Assembly (NCBI RefSeq): GCF_041296265.1
Contig: NC_091695.1
Location: forward strand, 35,793,001 to 35,857,000
Length of the DNA stretch: 64,000 bases
Origin: Equus caballus
Taxonomy: Eukaryota; Chordata; Mammalia; Perissodactyla; Equidae
Reading direction: 5' to 3'
Under the pieces are notes generated by a model. That model searched no databases, had not been told where the DNA came from, and worked only from the letters and a program-made list of their open reading frames with translations. This document shows, piece by piece, positions 11,641 through 24,040 of this stretch. Both the position numbers and the translations under genes were made by a program. Position 1 is the stretch's first letter, and the number at the start of each line of letters is the position of its first letter.

Positions 11641-12527
11641 CCATGGTATTAACCTCAATGATCTGTGACTCTGTCATGAATTAGTTTCATTGTATTCCTT
11701 GTTGCTCCTATATCCTCACTTATGCATAGGAAATCATGCTGTGTCAGCCACCCAGGGCTGCTGTGATAATTGATTCAGGTCAGGGAGTTGAGAAAGTGTG
11801 CATATTTAAAATGGAATCAATTTGTGAACAGGGAAGTGTCCAAATATCTAATTTATTGTTTTTAAGCTGTATTGTCAGCCAGTTGTGTCATCTTTGGTAA
11901 ATGTCTTAGCACCTCTGGCTTCAATCCTCACCTTGAAAATGATGGTCTTAAACTAGGTGCTCTCTCGGTCCCTTCCAGCTCAAAGAAATCTAACTTCATT
12001 AAAAGAAAAGCTATAATTACGAGGTCATAATAGGACCATGGGGAAGTGGGGAATTGAGTCAGAAGGGACATGGCAAAGTGGGATGTGAAATTAGCAGGGA
12101 AATCATCTTGATGACAACCATGACACCAGAAGGCAGGTACCTGGAGAGTTTTCTCCCTATAATTGTCTTTTCTCCTTTCACTTCTGCCTTAATAATACAT
12201 TTAAGAGGATCTCCAGTTGTGGGCATCTCTTTGGCTGTGAGTGGACAACCAATGTCATGGCCAAAAGCGCCCATCCTGGAGTGCAATAGGGCACACCTGA
12301 ATAATTCTTTTGAAAAGAATAAGGAATTTCAACTTTGTCAAGAACTCTTGTTATCCTGAGGGATCTAGGTCAAGGTGAGAGGGCAAGATTTATAGAAAAC
12401 AGTGGATTCTGTGTTATCCCAATATCCATGTGATTCTTCCAGTAAGACCAACATGGAGTAAGATTTATGGTCCTCATAAGTTTTATGAGGTTTATGTTAT
12501 CTCTCATTCTTAACCTCTTCTCATATT
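11641..12527. repeat. Distal flank of unit 1, with MIR-like remnant
   Basis: Non-coding sequence collinear with the distal flanks of units 2, 3 and 4. Around 11870-11990 a MIR-like piece is seen (GTGTCATCTTTGGTAAATG, then TCCCTTCCAGCTCAAA). A short segment at about 12475-12505 (CATAAGTTTTATGAGG) is present in units 1 and 4 but not in units 2 and 3. Near 12515 the flank breaks off into antisense L1, about 950 bp earlier than in unit 4. Confidence 0.6.
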
Positions 12528-15500
12528 TCTTTATCTAGCCTTTTTGTTCTGGTTAAGACTGTCAGTACTATGTTGAATGAGAGTGGTGAGAGTGAGCATC
12601 CTTGTCTTGTTCCTGATGTTAGAGGAAAAAGTTTGTTTTTCACATTGAGTATAACATTAGCTGTGGGTTTGTTTTTGATGGCATTTGTTATGTTAAGGTA
12701 TTGTCTTTCTATTTCCAGTTTTTTTGGGTTTTAATCATGAAAGGATGTTGTATTTTATCCTATGCTTTTTCTGCATCTATGAGATGACCACGTGATTTCT
12801 ATCTTTCATTCTAGTAATGTGGTGTGTCACATTTATTGATTTGTGCATGTTGAACTATCCTTCCATCCCATGGATAAATCCCAGTTGGTCATAGTATATA
12901 ATCCTTTTCCTGTGTGGTCGAATTTGATTTGCTAATATTTCCTGACTATTTTTGCATCTATATTTAGGATGGATATTGGCCTATAGTTTTTTTTTTTTCC
13001 TGTGGTGTCCTTATCTGGCTTTGGTGTCAGGGTGATATTGACCTCCTAAAATTCCATTAGAAGTATTCCTTCCTGTTTTTGAAAGTGTTTGAGAAGGATT
13101 GGCACTAATTATTCTGTAAATGTTTGGTATAATTTGCCTGGGAAGATATCTGCTTCTGTGGGTTTCTGTGTTAGGAGGTTTTTGATTACTGATTCAATCT
13201 CCTTATTTGTCTTTGTTCTATTCAAATTTTCTGTGTCTTCCTGATTCATTCTTGATAGCTTGTATATTTCTAGGAAGTTCTCCATTTCTTCTAGATTATT
13301 CAATTTGTTGGCATATGATTGTTCATAGTAGTTCCTTATAATCTTACGTATTTCTGCAGTATTGCTTGTAATGTCTCCTATTTCATTTCTGATTTTGAGA
13401 CTTTTGACTTTATTTCTTAGTCTAAAGATTTGTCAATTCTTTTTGTCATATGGAAAACTAGCTCTTAACTTCATTGATTGATTCTATTGTTTTTTTGGTA
13501 TGTAACTTATTTACTTCCACTCTGACCTTTGTTATTTCCTTCCTTCTACTCACTTTGGGCTTAGTTTGCTCTTTTTTAGTCCCTGAGACATAATGTTAGG
13601 TTGTTGTTAGAGATTCTTCTATATGCTTAATATATGCATTTATCACTATAAAATTCCCTCTCAGAAATGCTTTTGTAGCATCCCATTGGTTGTGGTGTAT
13701 TATGTTTCCATTTCAGTTAGTTTCAAGATGTTTTTTGATTTCCTGTTTGATTTCTCATTTGACTCAATGGTTGTTCAGGAGTGTGTTGTTTAGTTTACAC
13801 ATATGTATACATTTTGCAGCTTTCTTCTTCTTTATTTCTAGTTTCATATCAATGTTGTCAGAAGAGATACTTGGTATGATTTCAATCTTAAATTTTGTAA
13901 GACATATTTTGTGTCCTATCATATGATGTATTCTGGAAATATTCTGTGTGAACTTGAGGAGTGCATGTATTCTGCTGCTATTGGATGGAATGTTCTATAA
14001 ATGTCTTAGGTCCATTTCATCTAATGTGTGTTTTAAGTCCAACATTTCCTTTGTTGATTTTCTGTCTGGATGAACTACCCATTGCTAAAAGATGGGTATT
14101 AAAATCCCTATAATTATTGTATGGTGTCTAAATCTCTTTTCAGGTCTGTTCATATTTGATTAATATACTTTATTGCTCTGATTTTGAATGCATATATATT
14201 TACATTTATCATCTTGATGACTTGCCCTCTGTATTGTTATATAATGATCTTTTTTGTCTCTTGTTTCTGTGTTTGGCTTAAAGTGTTTTTGTCTGATATG
14301 AATGTAGCTATTTCTGCTTCATTTTGCTTTCTCCTTGCATAAAGTGTCTTTTCCATCCCTTCACTGTGAGTCTATGTGTGTCTTAAAGCTGTAGTGAGTC
14401 TCTTGTAGGCAGCATATAGTTGGGTCTTGCTTTTTAATCCATCCAGTACTCTGCCTGTTGATTGGTGAATTCAATCCATTTACATTTGGAGTGATTATTG
14501 ATAATTGAGGACTTACTAATGCAATCTTATTCATAGTTTTCTGGTTGGTTTTTATTTTAGTTGTTTCTTTTCCCCTCTGTTTCTGTGTACCATAGTACAT
14601 TAGTGATTTTCTTGGGTCGTATGCTCTATTTTCTCTTTCTTTGTGTTTTGGGAATCTACTCCAAGTTTTTGCTTTGTGCTTATCATAAGTCTTATATAAA
14701 CATCTCACAGGGAGGGCAGTCCATTTTTAGCTTATAGTAACTTAACTTAGTCTACAAAAGCCGTACCTGTCTATTCTCCCCTTTTATGTTGTGTATGCCA
14801 TTATTTCTTTTCACATGTATTGTTTAACAAATCATAGTAGCTACAATTATTTTAACACTCTTCACTTTTAACATTTTAAAGTATAGTTAAGTGGTTTACA
14901 CACCACCCAAGTACAGAGTAAGAATCTTTTTAAGCCTGATAGTGTATTTCCCTTTATTACTGTGTTGTATACTTTCAGATGTTTTAATGTCACTGACTGA
15001 TGTCTTTTTGTTTCGGCTGAAAAAACTTCTTACAGCATTTTTTCCAAGGCAGGTCTAGTGGTGATGAACAGCCTCAGCTTTTGTGTTTCTAGGAAAGTCT
15101 TTATTCATACTCGTATCTGAAGTGTAACTTTGTGGGATAGAGTATTCTTGGCTTTCAGTTTTTCTTTCAGTACTGACTGTGTCATTTTACTCTCTCCTGG
15201 CCTGTAGGATGTGTGCTTGAAAACTGCTGATAGCTTAGTGAAGATTCATTTTTAGGTTATAATCTCTCTCTCTTTTTTTTAAGGATTCTCTCTTTATCTT
15301 TGATTTTTGATAGCATTATTATAATGTGTCTTGGAGAAGCTCTTTTTTCATGAGATAATGGAGTTATCTGTTAGCTTTCTGAACTTAGATGTTTAAATCT
15401 CTCCCAGGTTTTGGAAGTTCTCAGGATTATTTATTTAAATAAAATTTTTGCCACCTTCTCTGTCTTTTCTAATTTATAACGTCTATTATTCTAATTTGGT

Positions 15501-17060
15501 TTTGATGGAATCCCATAGATTACGTAGGCTTTCTTTGTTATTTCTCATTCTTTTTTCTTTGCTCAGCACTGACTGTGTTATTTCAAACTCCCTGTCCTGT
15601 AGCTCACATTTTCATTTTTCATCTGCTCTACTCTACTGCAGATGCTCTCTATTGCATTTTTCATTTCATTCATTGAACGCCTCAGATCCTGAATTCCTGT
15701 TTGGTTCCTTTTTATAATTTTTATCTCTTTGGTGAGTATCTCATTTTGTTCATTTTTCCTCCCTTATGTCATTCAATTGTTTTTCCGAGTTTTCTTGTGG
15801 TTGTTTTAAACAGCTGTTTTAAAAATCTTTATCAGCCAGGTTGCAAAATTCTGTGCCTTTCAGCTTTGTACTTTGAGAATTATTGTTCTCTTTAGGTGGT
15901 GACATATTTTCTTGATAATTCATGTTTCTTGTAGGTTTGTATTGCTGCTTTAGTATTTGAAGTAGCAGACATCTCCTTAAACCTTTACTAATTGCCTCAG
16001 ATGGGGTATGCCATCTTTTGTGATTTTATAGGTGAGTTTTCCTCTGCCTTTGTATGGGTACACATGTTCCACTCTTCTCGTTCCCTCTTGTTGTAGAATT
16101 CTTAAGCTATTGTATTTTCTCTGGTTCTTACCACCTAACCAGTCTGGCTATTGGAAACCTCTATTTAGTTTTCAAGAATGTGGCTCTAGAGCTCCTGTTT
16201 GTGGTTTCTCCCTCGCCCAGAGACCCTGATCTCTCTTTCTGAGAGAACTCAGTTTACTAGAGCTGCTCTCACTGCTGCTCTCAAGAATATGCACAAGAAG
16301 CTAGTGGCAGGGTGAGGAGAGGTGTGGGTTTAAGACTGGGAGGCTGGGGTTTCTCGTGCATCTGGTCAGGAGATCTTCTGTTGTGGTACTCTTAGTGGCT
16401 CATTGGTGGACTTCCTGCTGAAATAGGGAACTATACTTCATTAATACCTTTGATATATGTTTTTTTGATCCCTTTCCTGATCTCCTCTCTCTCTCCAGTC
16501 ATGGATTACTTGTTCAGTAGTCTAGGTACTTCTAGGGATAAAGAGGTTTCTGAATGCATCTAGCACAACTGTGGTATCCTGGGTACTCAGTGACTGTTCT
16601 TTTTCCCCTGCAGGAGAGTTTGCCACGACGAATTGTTTAACTTCTGCAGTGTTGCCTTGGGAAAGGTGGTGCTGAGAAATCTCCTTTCATTGTCTTCACT
16701 GTAAACAAATTTGTATTTTTCTTCAGCTCCAACTGTGTGCTGGAATCCTCTCTCAGGAAGTGCGACCTTCTGCAAAGTCTCTCTCATTCATGGGTGGCTG
16801 CTCAAATCATCTCTAGCCTTTGCTCAACCCTGACCAAGATGGGTTGGGGCAGGCTCACACTGATCCTGCTGGCTTTGTAGCCCATACTGAAGTCTGTTTG
16901 CCTGTTACTGGTTCACAGGTGGGCAGATTCCTCCTGGTCTCTTGGCATTTGGTGCTGGATACTACAACTCCCACAAAGGTACTTTTGTTTGTGGATGACT
17001 TCTAATTCATTGTTACTAAAGCAGGAGAAAAAGGAGGAATGTCTTTTCAGTGCTAAGATG
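12528..17060 (-). mobile_element. Antisense L1 upstream of OR copy 2
   Basis: Reading leftwards this is a long L1 lacking its 3' end. The 5' UTR-like segment lies at about 16030-17060, ORF1 remnants at about 15000-15950 and ORF2 at about 12528-14720. The ORF2 N-terminus is recognisable on the reverse strand near 14361-14560, as VNGLNSPINRQ followed by CCLQETHYSF (the endonuclease start). The reverse-transcriptase part is near 12540-13300. All frames are broken many times, so it is an old copy. It corresponds to the L1s at 46835-52700 and 59955-64000. Confidence 0.88.
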
Positions 17061-19250
17061 CTGATATCGCTCCTTTCCCTGATAATTTTTAATCTTATCT
17101 ATCTACTTATGTAGATATGCAGTCTATTTGATGTGAATATTATAACATCAAAAAACATCAAGTCAAAATTTTTATTTAAAGGAATTCTGGCTTGGTGTTG
17201 TCCCTAAGGTATCTGACAGAAGTAATGTAAATCATTTCTGAGGGAACACATTTTAAACTGAAGCATTAATGTTTCCCACAGATAAATTTTAAGGGAACAT
17301 TGTTTAAGATAAAAAAATTACTCATCACGCAATTAAACAAGGCACTTGAGCAAGAGTAAGAAACAATATCAAACTATGGAGTGCAATTTGGAAAACTATG
17401 TATTTATATTATTAGCTAATAATTATTTCAATAAGTACGTTTTAAAAGTTTAAATAAAGGATATTATTGAAAGTAAGATAAAACAATATGAGACTTTCCA
17501 AGCTGACCAAGTGGATAAAGAACAATGTGAAACCTTTAGAGAGAAAACAAAATGTTATGATTGAAATTTGAAATTCAATGGAGGAGTTAAACAGCCCACA
17601 AGCACAATTTACGAGAGAACTAATTTACTGGAATAGAGATCTTTAAAAATTAAACAGAGCACAGTAGAGGAATCCAAACAATGGATGTTTCAGTGATGTG
17701 GAAAGTAGAGCAAGAAGATTCAAGATACAGCTAACTGGGGTTCCAGAGGCATATAATAGAAATATTAATAGAAATATAGAGACAATGTTAAGAGTATTAG
17801 CTTTGTTTAGTAGGAGCACACCAGACTTAGGCTACCATATTGATTGAATGAACATTAGAGGAAGCTGTGAATGTCTCCGTGATTGCAAGAAGAACAGTAT
17901 ATATTGCAGTTGCTCAATAAATCTTTTTGTTGTCATGATTATTGGTCATGATGATGATGGTAACGATAATGAAGAATCTGATTGTCTCCTCTGTTCTCGC
18001 AAAATTCTCTCCCCATTCAGTCTTACTGTGGACATAACCACATCTAAGTCTGGGATGAATTACACATATCTGTCTGTTACCATTTCTACTTCCGTATTGA
18101 CTACTAATCTTAAATTTCTTCTCTAATTAATAATTTCATTCCTTCAGAATTATTTTCAAAACAGTGCATAGATCAACTGTTTTCAAAACATGTTCAAGGG
18201 ACTATGAAGCAATGATTAGTCTGATTTTGGGGAATGAAACTGTCCACCTTACTTCTCAGGCTATAGTCTTATGCTTCTGTGGGTATTTTCTCTTTTCATT
18301 CATTTTTGGAATTAGGAGGCTGAGAAATAGTTGGGGAAAAGAAAGACACTCTGGGTAGCTAATACTGACAAATATTTGTAGTTCACAAACGCAGTTTATT
18401 CCATTCATGTCACAGCCTACTTCCAGGGAAATCTCCAAGACTTCTACTTTTAACCATATACAACTCTTAGGCTGTATTTGGCATCTATTTTCTACCTTTC
18501 ACAGCTTTCTATTATTTTCTTTCTAGTTTGAGTTCATCTAAATAAAAATGGGTTTGTGTTGGTAGTTGTTCTATGACCATCTGGAGAGATGACAACTACA
18601 GCATCTTGAAGAGGGCATTCAGTACCTAAGGCAAAAACATTATTTTGGTTATTTACCATTTGGCCTGAGGACTTAGTGCTTACTTTCCCTGGACTGGCTC
18701 CAAAGAGAAAAGGAGGAAGAACTTCCAGAAATCCTGCCTCAGTTTCCTAATCCCCATATCCACTGCCTAAGCATCCTAACCTTTACATGAGTTAAAGTCA
18801 GTTTATTTTGTAGGAGAAGTCTTTAACCTAGGAACCATGAATAGAATGGAGGGTGACTGAGAATCTAACAAAACCATGTGCAAAGGCGGTAAGTAGCTGC
18901 AGTTTGCTTGGTAGATGGTCCAGAATTTCCAAAAGAGTTTCAAAAGTATCACTGACTCAAAGAAGATCAGAAATCACTGTCCTAGATAATTTAACTCATA
19001 AGTATTTCTATACTGAGGAAAGAAAAAATACGCCTCTGAGGAAAGGAGCATAATGGCTCTTTCAATCTTTCTTACCTAATTTCTCAGTATCTTTCTTAGC
19101 ATCGTTAATGAGAGTAAGTCACATCCATTTCCAAGCTGCTTCTTGGTGTGTGACTCGTCCCACCATCCCATTGCATTATTCTTATATCTTTCAAGGCTGT
19201 ATGAGTGCAGAAAGACAGCTATAGAAATGTCCACACTCCCTGATTACAGA
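17061..19250. repeat. Shared upstream flank of OR copy 2
   Basis: Non-coding and collinear with 5330-7712, without the ERE at 5442. It includes the ATCAAGTCAAAATTTTTATT empty-site sequence near 17155. Short open frames here (for example 17848-18126) are not preserved in the other units. No gene was recognised. Confidence 0.7.
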
Positions 19251-19281
19251 TTAATTGAACATTAGTTCTCAAGGAGATTTT
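19251..19281 (+). promoter_or_regulatory. Candidate OR promoter pair, unit 2
   Basis: TTAATTGAACATTAG is followed by TTCTCAAGGAGATT. The homeodomain core is perfect and the O/E-like half-sites are weaker than in unit 1. It lies about 740 bp before the ATG, or about 500 bp without the ERE inserted at 19451. Confidence 0.4.
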
Positions 19282-19450
19282 AAAGAGCATGTATTTCATC
19301 ATCCTTATTTGACGTATGAGGCTCACAGGATTCAGTGGCTTCTTCAATCACCGAATAAATGTCAGAGCCATGCCTTGGCAGAATCGTTCTGTTTCACCAT
19401 ATAGAGAGATGACAGTGTTTTTCTGGTTTACTATATGTCTAAGTCTCCTA

Positions 19451-19689
19451 TTTTTTTTGAGGAAGATTAGCCCTGAGCTAACTACTGCCAATCCTCCTTT
19501 TTTTGCTGAGGAAGACTGGCCCTGAGCTAACATCCATGCCTATCTTCCTCCACTTTATACGTGGGACGCCTACCACAGCATGGCTTTTGCCAAACGCTGC
19601 CGTGTCCACACCTGGGATCTGAACTGGCGAACCCTGGGCCGCTGAAGCTGAATGTGCGAACTTAACCGCTGCACCACCGGGCTGACCCC
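19451..19689 (-). mobile_element. ERE SINE inside OR copy 2 promoter region
   Basis: A reverse-strand ERE: TTTTTTGAGGAAGATTAGCC at the start, CGAACTTAACCGCTGCACCA near the end, closing in GGGCTGACCCC. The probable target duplication is CTCCTAT. It separates the candidate promoter pair from the coding exon and is absent from the other three units. Confidence 0.96.
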
Positions 19690-19969
19690 TCCTATATTTT
19701 TAAAATCTGGAACAGAAAAACATGAAATCAAGACATTTTAGTAGATAATGTACTAATGGTGCCTGTTTACTGTCTTTTGTCCCCAAAGAGAATGACAATA
19801 TTTAACTAAGAGAAGTTTTTAGTTAAGTTTCATGATTATACATGAAACACAGATTAACTTGACATTCATGATTGAAGATGTATACACAGTCAGTAGCATC
19901 ACTGGAAAAAAATAGTGTCTTCTTTTGTTTTTTGAGGATGAAAACATTTCCTTCTCTCATCTTTTTCTC

Positions 19970-19974
19970 AGCAG
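19970..19974 (+). promoter_or_regulatory. Splice acceptor of OR copy 2 coding exon
   Basis: The tract CCTTCTCTCATCTTTTTCTC precedes AGCAG, about 20 bp upstream of the ATG. It is the same structure as in copy 1. Confidence 0.65.
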
Positions 19975-19992
19975 ATAGTACTGAGCAGGTCC

Positions 19993-20937
19993 ATGAAAGA
20001 GGATAGAAATCATACTTCTGTGGCCATGTTTGTTCTCCTGGGACTGTCAGATGAAAAAGAGCTGCAACTTATCCTCTTTCCAATCTTCCTAGGGATCTAC
20101 CTTCTGACCATAATCTGGAACCTTGGTCTCATCCTCCTTATCAGGATGGACTCCCACCTGCACACACCTATGTACTTTTTTCTCAGTTTCCTGTCATTTA
20201 TAGACATCTGCTATTCTTCTTCCATCAGCCCAAGGATGCTTTCAGACTTCTTAAAAGATGAAAAAACAATTTCGTTCATTGCTTGTGCCACCCAGTATTT
20301 TGTTGGGTCCTGGATGGCTCAGGCTGAGTGCTGCCTGTTGGCCGTAATGGCCTATGACAGATATATTGCTATTGGTAGGCCTCTGCAGTACTCAGCCATC
20401 ATGGATCCTGACCTCTGTCAGAAGATGGTTGCTGGAGCCTATGGGAGTGGTTTCCTTGGTAGCTTAATTCAAACAGTTTCTTGCTTTCATCTCTACTTTT
20501 GTGGGCACAATATCATTCCAAATTTCTTCTGTGACATAACCCAGATTATTTCCTTGTCTTGCTCCAATCCCTTTATGAGCCAAATGATTCTTTTTCTGGA
20601 ATCTATTTTTGTTGGATTCACTTCCTTCCTTGTCATCCTCTTATCCTATGGTTTTATTGCAACTTCCATCCTGAAAATATCCTCCATAAAAGGTAGTGCC
20701 AAGGCCTTCAATACCTGTGCCTCCCACCTGGCTGTTGTGACAATATTCTATGGCATGGGCTTCTCTGTGTACCTGCATCCTAGCTCTAGCCACTCCAAAA
20801 AGCAGAACAAGGTTCTGTCAGTGTTCTATGTTATCCTCATCCCAATGTTAAACCCTTTTATCTATAGTCTGAGGAACAAGGAGATCAAAGAGGCCTTGAT
20901 GAGGGTAGTAAAGAAGGCAACATATTTATCTCAGTAA
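19993..20937 (+). CDS. Olfactory receptor, class II, intact (copy 2)
   Basis: A complete 314-codon receptor of the same subfamily as copy 1, at the same length and with no gaps. The N-glycosylation site is NHT at 6-8. MAYDRYIAI lies at 119-127, KAFNTCASH at 237-245 and PMLNPFIYSLRNK at 284-296. TM3 and TM4 differ most from copies 1 and 4: SWMAQAECCLLAV replaces CWMCLMECCLLAA, DPDLCQKM replaces APGLCQKM, and LIQTVSCFHLYFCGHN replaces LAEIIPCFHLYYCGPN. These positions line the usual OR ligand pocket and second extracellular loop, so a different odorant range is plausible (inferred). Closest remembered family is OR5, with no symbol assigned. Confidence 0.97.
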   Translation: MKEDRNHTSVAMFVLLGLSDEKELQLILFPIFLGIYLLTIIWNLGLILLIRMDSHLHTPMYFFLSFLSFIDICYSSSISPRMLSDFLKDEKTISFIACATQYFVGSWMAQAECCLLAVMAYDRYIAIGRPLQYSAIMDPDLCQKMVAGAYGSGFLGSLIQTVSCFHLYFCGHNIIPNFFCDITQIISLSCSNPFMSQMILFLESIFVGFTSFLVILLSYGFIATSILKISSIKGSAKAFNTCASHLAVVTIFYGMGFSVYLHPSSSHSKKQNKVLSVFYVILIPMLNPFIYSLRNKEIKEALMRVVKKATYLSQ

Positions 20938-23900
20938 GAATAATATTTGAGCAAATATTATTTCCTCCATAAGGAAGACAAGGGTAAAAATATGCAAGTG
21001 ACCTGTTATAGGTTACAAGAAAGCTAGGTAGAGAGAAGAAGTGAAAACTTGGCTTCTCATGTCTTAATGCCATTATGTTTAGCTGCCACCACCAAGTGAT
21101 CTGCCTAATGCAGTGTCAGCAACATTGAATTCAGTTTAAAAGGTCTTTTTCCATGATTAGACCTAGGCAGGTAAAACAGTGTTTCGAGATTAGAAGTTCC
21201 GATTGATATTATATGTAGATAAATGAGAAGACCTAGGAAGCCACTCAAATAGGTCTTTCCTCTACAATTCTTAAAATGTCTTTTATTTATTTTTAACTAG
21301 GTATTTATTTATGTTTTGATTACAATAAAACAAAATCATGTATAAAATTATAGATGTGAAAATTAAGAGTAATTTTTAAATGAATACTTTTATAATTTCA
21401 TCCCAAAGGCAGAGGGTGTGAGAGGGAGGGACACAGAAAAAAGAGAAATGGAAAGAGAGAAAAAGTCAGAGAGAGAAAGAGAGAGAGGAGATGAGAGGAG
21501 AGAAGAAGGAGAAAGATAATCTAGCTTTATTCTCAAATAATCTTATTCCCTCTATCCTACTCCTTGAGTGTCCTTGTGAAGTGAATTATGAAAAAAAAAT
21601 TGGAGAAAGGAATGGTAGATAGAAGGGGCACTTTTCAGGTCAAGAGTTGGGGAGATTCTCAGAGACTAGAAAGAAGTCAAAGTCATCAACTTCTGGGCAT
21701 AGGTGGCCTGGAGCATACTCCAAGGTAGCTTCCCAGAGACCATATAAGACCTCAGAAATGAAGGCTTTCATCGTGAGTGTGGGCGACAGGGTCTAAGTCC
21801 CAGTGCCCTGAGCCTCTCAGAGATTCCCAGGCCTTAAGTTTGACCAGGGAGCAGCAGAGACACCAGACTTGAGGGGACCATGGAAACTCAGAGTCCAACC
21901 AAGAGAACTTAAAGAAAATTTAAGAAGAAATATTTTTTTCAGGAAAGAGTTTAAGTACTAATCTTCATACGTATTATATTAGTATTTATACAATACTTTC
22001 AACTTCATACGGTTACATTGCATAGAAGTGATTCTTTTCTATTAACACGTGCAGTTGGTTGATGAGGAATTATTCCCCTTTTACAGATAGAACCTTTGGG
22101 CATATTGTGGTCTGCCACATTCTTCTCAGTGTAGCAACAATCCATCTTGAATCTCATGAAGTGTCATGTGTGGAGCACAAATGGTTCTTAGTGACATAAA
22201 GATGTCCTCCATTGCTTATCCATGGCAGCCAAATTCTACACTTTGAGGTTGTATTTTTAAAACCATCTTAAGGGCCTGTTCAATTTAAAAGATTAAATTA
22301 TTACAGTTCTTACCAGGGGGATATATGACTACTAACCTATTAGCAAGAGTTAAATAATTAACTCATTGCCCCACCCACTCCTCTCTCTAGAATTAATGAT
22401 AGCTGAAGTAGATGAAACAAAGAATGAGACATTCCAAAAACATCTCTGTATCCCTAGTAACGGCAAGGTAGATGAGTTCCATCTAAACAAAAAAAGACAA
22501 ACAAGTTTGTGGGAATGATCTTAAATAGATATTCTTAATGAATGCTTAATAATGCAGCATAATATGTTGAAAGGAATTCCAATTCAGAACACATAAATTA
22601 AGCCTATTCTTAATAGAAGACATGCTGTGTACTTCACATTCTGATAAGTGATTTATAAGCATTATCTAATTTGATTCTATAAAAAGCTACTCTGTGAAGT
22701 AGCAACTATGATCAGCCCCATTTAATAGGTGATAATGCTGTGGCTTCAAGAGGTTAATTTGCTCAACCAGTAAGTGGAAACCTTGAATTCCACCCAGATT
22801 GGCTGATAACAGTGCCCAAGGCATTAATCACAATAAGTCATGACTCTGATACGAATTAGTTTTATCATATTCCTTATTGCCTTGATTTTCTCACCTATGC
22901 ATAGGAAATCATGCCATATCTGCCTCATGGACCTGCTAAGATGATTGATTCAGGTCAAATATTTGAGAATATGTATGTATGTATCTATCTGAAATCAAAG
23001 AGTTTTGTAAACAAGGAAGTGTCCACATACCTAACTTATTATTAGGCTCTATTGCCAGCCAGTTGTGTCACCTTGGACAAATCCTTTAGATAAATTGGCT
23101 TCAAATCCTCACCTGGAAATTGATGATATTAGACTATGTTATCACTATGTCCTTTCCTACTCAAATGACTCCTGGGTTGTTAAAAAAAAAAAAAAAAAAA
23201 GCTACATCAATCTTGAGACCATAAGAGGACCATGGGGAAGTGCTGAATTGAATCTGAAGGGACATGGCAAAGTGGGGCATGAAATTAGCACAGAAAAAAC
23301 TCCGTGATAACCATAACTCCAGAGAGCAGGTATCTGGAGGGTTTTCTCCCTATAATTGTCTTCTCCTTTCATCTCTCACCTAACAACACATTGAGAGGAA
23401 CCCCAGTGGTGGGCATCTCTTTGGCTCTGAGTGGACAGCCAATTTCATGGCCCAAATCACTCATCTTTGAATGCAATCTGGTCCGCCTGGAAAATTCCTA
23501 TGGATAATAAATAAGTGACTTCACCCTTTGGCAAGAACTCTGTCTTCCTGGGAGATCTATGTCAAGATGAGACAACAAGATTTACAGAAAACAGTGAATT
23601 CTGTGCTATTTCAATAGCCGTGTAATAATTCCAGTAGGACATTTGTGGAGCAAGGGTTATGGTCCTCAGTCTCTTTCATTCTCCAATTCTTCCCTCTCCC
23701 TCATTTATGCACCCTCCACTTCGGGCCCTTTCTCAGGTTCTCTTTTTCCTTACCCAATTTCCCTGACCCTCAATCAAAATAATAACTTCAAAACAAAAAT
23801 ATTAGGTATTACTCTGGTGAGGAGTGGATGTTCAGTTCTAGTTCTCAAATTCTTAAGTATATGATCTTGAAATCTGTTAATTTCTGTTTGCTACTTATAA

Positions 23901-24040
23901 ATTGGGGACAATAGAATCATCTAGAATCCAATGAGATAATGTCTATAAAGCCTACACACTACTGAAGTTAATAATTGAGCACTCAATCAAAATATTAAAT
24001 TGTGAATTACAGGGGACTTAACTAAGGTAAAACATATTTG
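20938..24040. repeat. Shared downstream flank of OR copy 2
   Basis: Collinear with the copy 1 flank but lacking both EREs. Contents in order are a polyA signal at 21324-21329, a GA-rich tract at 21411-21520, an antisense MIR at about 22600-22800 and a MIR-like piece at about 23050-23165. An A18 run lies at 23181-23199. Collinearity with units 3 and 4 stops at about 24037, exactly where those units enter L1. No gene was seen. Confidence 0.7.
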
